In this document: one piece after another, positions 61,483 through 64,000 of the stretch
Position numbering within the stretch: the stretch's first letter is position 1
Layout: every line of letters begins with the position of its first letter
Source of the DNA: Dolichospermum sp. UHCC 0259
Lineage (GTDB): Bacteria > Cyanobacteriota > Cyanobacteriia > Cyanobacteriales > Nostocaceae
Direction of reading: 5' to 3'
DNA length: 64,000 nucleotides
Assembly: GCF_009711935.1 (NCBI RefSeq)
Contig: NZ_VIKX01000216.1
Span: 26,096 to 90,095 of the forward strand
Position numbers and translations under genes: made by a program
Notes under the pieces: generated by a model
Database searches by the model: none
Seen by the model: the letters and a program-made list of their open reading frames with translations, nothing else
Told to the model about the DNA's origin: nothing

Positions 61483-62020
61483 AAAATTGCCCCAGAGATT
61501 TTTCTATTTGTCTTACCATTTTTATTGTTAATTCAGCTATTCTCTGATTAAATTCACAGATTTCTAACATAAAAAATACGATAATTGACAATACTTGGTT
61601 ATTATAAACTATGGGGATACCAAAGCCAGTTTTAATATTAAAAACCTGGGCAATTTGATTGCGTAAAAAGTATTTTTCTGACTCATCTGAAGCATTTAAT
61701 AACCATTCTGGCTGCTGTGATAACCAGACTCTTCCCGGTAAACCTTGACCTGGAAGCAAAATAAACCCCTCACTACACATTCTGAATTGTTCTAAATTAA
61801 CTAAATCGTCACTATTTTGGATATTGAAACCCCAAATTGGACTAAAGACAAGATTTTTATTATCCTCATCAGGTATCCAAATTTCAGCGTAATTCCAGTC
61901 AGTTGAATGACAAATTTGAGTAAGTGCAATATCTAGAACGGTTTCAAAATCTGTGGCTTGGCTGATCTTCTGACTCAAATTGTGGATTTGTGCAAATTTT
62001 ACCTTTGTTAATTGGGACAT
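61478..62020 (-). CDS. Stand-alone GAF-domain protein downstream of NOS
   Basis: I choose ATG 62020 (MSQLTKVKFAQIHNLSQKIS), 180 residues; GTG 62035 is also possible. Nearly the whole chain is one GAF domain (FETVLDIALTQICHSTDWNYAEIWIPDEDN, GLPGRVWLSQQPEWL, FGIPIVYNNQVLSIIVFFM). Cys and His residues are present (near ICHSTDWN, RMCSEG and LEICEF), but no chromophore-binding motif is recognised. It lies 46 bases after the nitric oxide synthase gene on the same strand, so it is probably cotranscribed with it and might sense NO, redox state or a nucleotide. Function inferred from context only. Confidence 0.7.
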   Translation of the reverse strand: MSQLTKVKFAQIHNLSQKISQATDFETVLDIALTQICHSTDWNYAEIWIPDEDNKNLVFSPIWGFNIQNSDDLVNLEQFRMCSEGFILLPGQGLPGRVWLSQQPEWLLNASDESEKYFLRNQIAQVFNIKTGFGIPIVYNNQVLSIIVFFMLEICEFNQRIAELTIKMVRQIEKSLGQFY

Positions 62021-62066
62021 AAATTTTACGGACACTTTGCTAATTTAACTGTGAATTTTGAATTGT

Positions 62067-63917
62067 TTAATTGTGAGCATAACTGAATGGACAACCAGAA
62101 TTTATAATTGCAGTATCCCAAGGATCTGATTGATAGAAATAGTTAGGCTTGAGTTTACGATTACCATCAAAGTTGTTAGTAAATACTGGCGTAGTTGAGG
62201 CTGAAATAGGTGGTAATATATATTCTCTATCTGCTTGCACAGGACGACCACAGCGATGTTCATTTTCTGCAAAACTCATAAAAGAATCAGTCAAAGTATG
62301 ATGATCAACTATTCTCACTCCTCGCTGTTTGTAAGAGTGCAGAACCGCAATATTTAACTCTATTAAGGCTAAATCTTTCCATAACGTCATGTTTTGACTA
62401 CAATCTAATCCTATCCTTTTGGCGATAGTTGGCAACATATTATAACGATATGTATCGCTAAAATTACGAGCGCCTATTTCCGTACTCATATAAAAACCAT
62501 TGAATGGGGCGGCGGTGTATTGAATGCCTCCCAAATCAAGTACCATATTGCTTACAGCAGGTAATCCATACCATTTAAGTTCTAATTCTTCAAACCATTG
62601 ATAACGGGGATGAAAAAGCGGTACTTCCATAATTAATTTTGGGGGAATTTCAATCCAGTGGGGATCTTTATTAGGAAGTTGAATAATTAATGGTAGATAG
62701 TCAAAGCGCGTTCTTGCACCTCTTGTCCAGCCCAATTTCAAAGCCTGATCTGTTAATTCTACATTGCCCGGATCGCCTAAAATTGTTCCATCTGGTTGTC
62801 GGTAGCCAGCATAACGAAAATATTGATCATTCCAAATCTTTCTACCATCGGGTTTAAAAATGCTAATATTTGCCCTTAAATCACCGTTGTTAGTGCCTAA
62901 TTTGATATGTTCCAAAATAGCTTGAAACATTTCTGATTCTGTTTCTAAATGTCGCAAATCTCGAACATTCAAAGTTTGCCAAAAATTGCGTCCTAGACAA
63001 CGGTTACTATTACGCCAGGCAATTTTTGCACCATAGGCTAATTCATCAAAAGTCTGTTCATAAGTTCCAGTCTCGTCAATTGATGCTTGAACTTCTTCCC
63101 ATCGAGGCAAAAATACTGTTGATAAACCGCGTTCAATGTAGCACTGTTTTAAAAAGGCAAAGGCTTCATCTTTAACTGAAGAGATCAGTCCCACATCAAA
63201 ACTATCATGTTCTATGGGACAAATACCACTAGGTATTTGAATGGCTGGTAATAGTGGGGTGGTTTTTTTGGCATTTCCTTGATCATCTAATGTAGATATA
63301 AATGATTCTTCTCGAATTGCTGTTTCATCCCATTCAGCTTGTTGCAAATATCCCCGCACTGCATCCATATAGCCTTGGTTTCCACACATAAATGCTATGG
63401 CATTAGGAGTCCAATGATAGTTATTTTGGATATCTTCGGCTTTAATTCTGCCGTATTTCCCAGTATCCCGCAAATTAAATGTGATGTGAGGATGTTCAGC
63501 GGTTATTTGTGTTAATTCTGATTGAAAAATAAAGCTTTCGGGACTGTGTGCAGACCAGTCTAAATGAAAGGGTCGTTGATCTTTTCTTTGTGCTAAAGTT
63601 CGCATCATTGATATCGCTGGAGTGACACCAATTCCTCCCGCAAAGAAAATTACAGGAGTTTCATTTTCTAAATAATATTCTCCTCTGGGTTCAGAAATTC
63701 GTAATAAAGAATCTGCATTTGTGCGATCGCATAACCAAGGCGAAAATACTCCTAATTCTTCCCGTTTAACTGTAATTTCATAAAATTCTGTTTCATCTGC
63801 TGCCGAAGTTAAAGTATACGCCCTTGTTACCCAACGACCATTTACCCGGCCTTGCACTAAAATATGTTGTCCTGGTTTAAAAGTCACCACATCTGCATTC
63901 ACTGGACGTAATTGCAA
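62067..63917 (-). CDS. Nitric oxide synthase with N-terminal ferredoxin-reductase-like domain
   Basis: Numbering from a TTG at 63917 gives 616 residues, but homology continues upstream in frame to 63983 without an ATG, and TGA stands at 63986-63984, so the true N-terminus is unresolved. Residues 1-210 are FNR-like: FAD motif RAYTLTS (32-38), NAD(P) motif GGIGVTP (94-100) and MCGNQGYM. Residues about 230-616 are a NOS oxygenase domain: heme ligand Cys307 in WRNSNRCLGR, substrate Glu480 in GFYMSTEIGARNF, and the pterin-side segment ILPPISASTTPVF. Arginine to NO and citrulline is the expected reaction. FMN, calmodulin and Zn motifs of animal NOS are absent. A GAF gene follows. Confidence 0.9.
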   Translation of the reverse strand: MQLRPVNADVVTFKPGQHILVQGRVNGRWVTRAYTLTSAADETEFYEITVKREELGVFSPWLCDRTNADSLLRISEPRGEYYLENETPVIFFAGGIGVTPAISMMRTLAQRKDQRPFHLDWSAHSPESFIFQSELTQITAEHPHITFNLRDTGKYGRIKAEDIQNNYHWTPNAIAFMCGNQGYMDAVRGYLQQAEWDETAIREESFISTLDDQGNAKKTTPLLPAIQIPSGICPIEHDSFDVGLISSVKDEAFAFLKQCYIERGLSTVFLPRWEEVQASIDETGTYEQTFDELAYGAKIAWRNSNRCLGRNFWQTLNVRDLRHLETESEMFQAILEHIKLGTNNGDLRANISIFKPDGRKIWNDQYFRYAGYRQPDGTILGDPGNVELTDQALKLGWTRGARTRFDYLPLIIQLPNKDPHWIEIPPKLIMEVPLFHPRYQWFEELELKWYGLPAVSNMVLDLGGIQYTAAPFNGFYMSTEIGARNFSDTYRYNMLPTIAKRIGLDCSQNMTLWKDLALIELNIAVLHSYKQRGVRIVDHHTLTDSFMSFAENEHRCGRPVQADREYILPPISASTTPVFTNNFDGNRKLKPNYFYQSDPWDTAIINSGCPFSYAHN

Positions 63918-64000
63918 GCGGGTGATACCTTGTCCTAAATATTCTTTAGTTACTAATTCGGCTACTAATAAACTAGTGGTCTGTCAGTTTTCTATTTGTG

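Overview
The window comes from the chromosome of a filamentous, probably heterocyst-forming cyanobacterium (order Nostocales; Anabaena, Dolichospermum or Nostoc type). The signs are an AT-rich genome with frequent HIP1 octamers (GCGATCGC), many heptamer short tandem repeats between genes (GGAGTCA, GGGAACA, AACTGAC units), small dispersed palindromes, an SLH-domain porin, a SphS-SphR pair, a XisI-family gene and several small cyanobacterial protein families. I recognised no tRNA, rRNA, CRISPR array or complete insertion sequence.

Layout. 1-2 kb holds a copper storage protein (cut by the window edge) divergent from a His/Met-rich lipoprotein, with three TTCAT direct repeats between them, and then a broken toxin-antitoxin locus. 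2-13 kb has a transglutaminase-like protein, a P2A Ca2+-type ATPase, recF, an MgtC-like protein, a divergent PEP-synthase-like protein and a baeRF-type protein. 14-26 kb is mostly housekeeping: aroK, a LapA-like gene, ubiX, a ribonuclease R family gene, ftsX, a porin, and the phosphate regulators sphR-sphS-phoU. 26-29 kb has a tandem pair of coiled-coil proteins and a pentapeptide-repeat protein.

29-37 kb is the most accessory-looking and AT-rich part: a TetR regulator divergent from a Rieske oxygenase, an M15-like protein and a fragment of its paralogue, an intact Phd/YefM-PIN toxin-antitoxin pair, a HEPN protein, and a DNA-phosphorothioation-associated methyltransferase without any dnd genes. 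37-47 kb returns to core genes (ribD, mreD, pyrD, a GAF/ATPase sensor, an asparaginase-like hydrolase, a RecQ helicase). 47-50 kb is a Co/Ni ECF transporter (CbiMQO type). 50-53 kb is a small cassette (XisI, a nuclease-like/TPR/Tudor protein, a Uma2 nuclease) marked by copies of one dispersed repeat. 53-59 kb concerns metals: a His-rich membrane protein, CbtB, a multicopper oxidase, a lipoprotein with an HxxE motif, a ferritin-like protein and an FTR1 iron permease. 59-61 kb has clpP and def.

The window closes with a nitric oxide synthase in which a ferredoxin-reductase-like module precedes the NOS oxygenase domain, followed by a GAF-only protein. This pair is the strongest candidate for an under-described system: NO production powered by a non-canonical reductase with a possible small sensor beside it. 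Other points of interest are the nuclease-like/TPR/Tudor protein, the internally duplicated orphan phosphorothioation methyltransferase with a dispersed repeat inside its reading frame, and the copper and iron gene groups with visible promoter signals.
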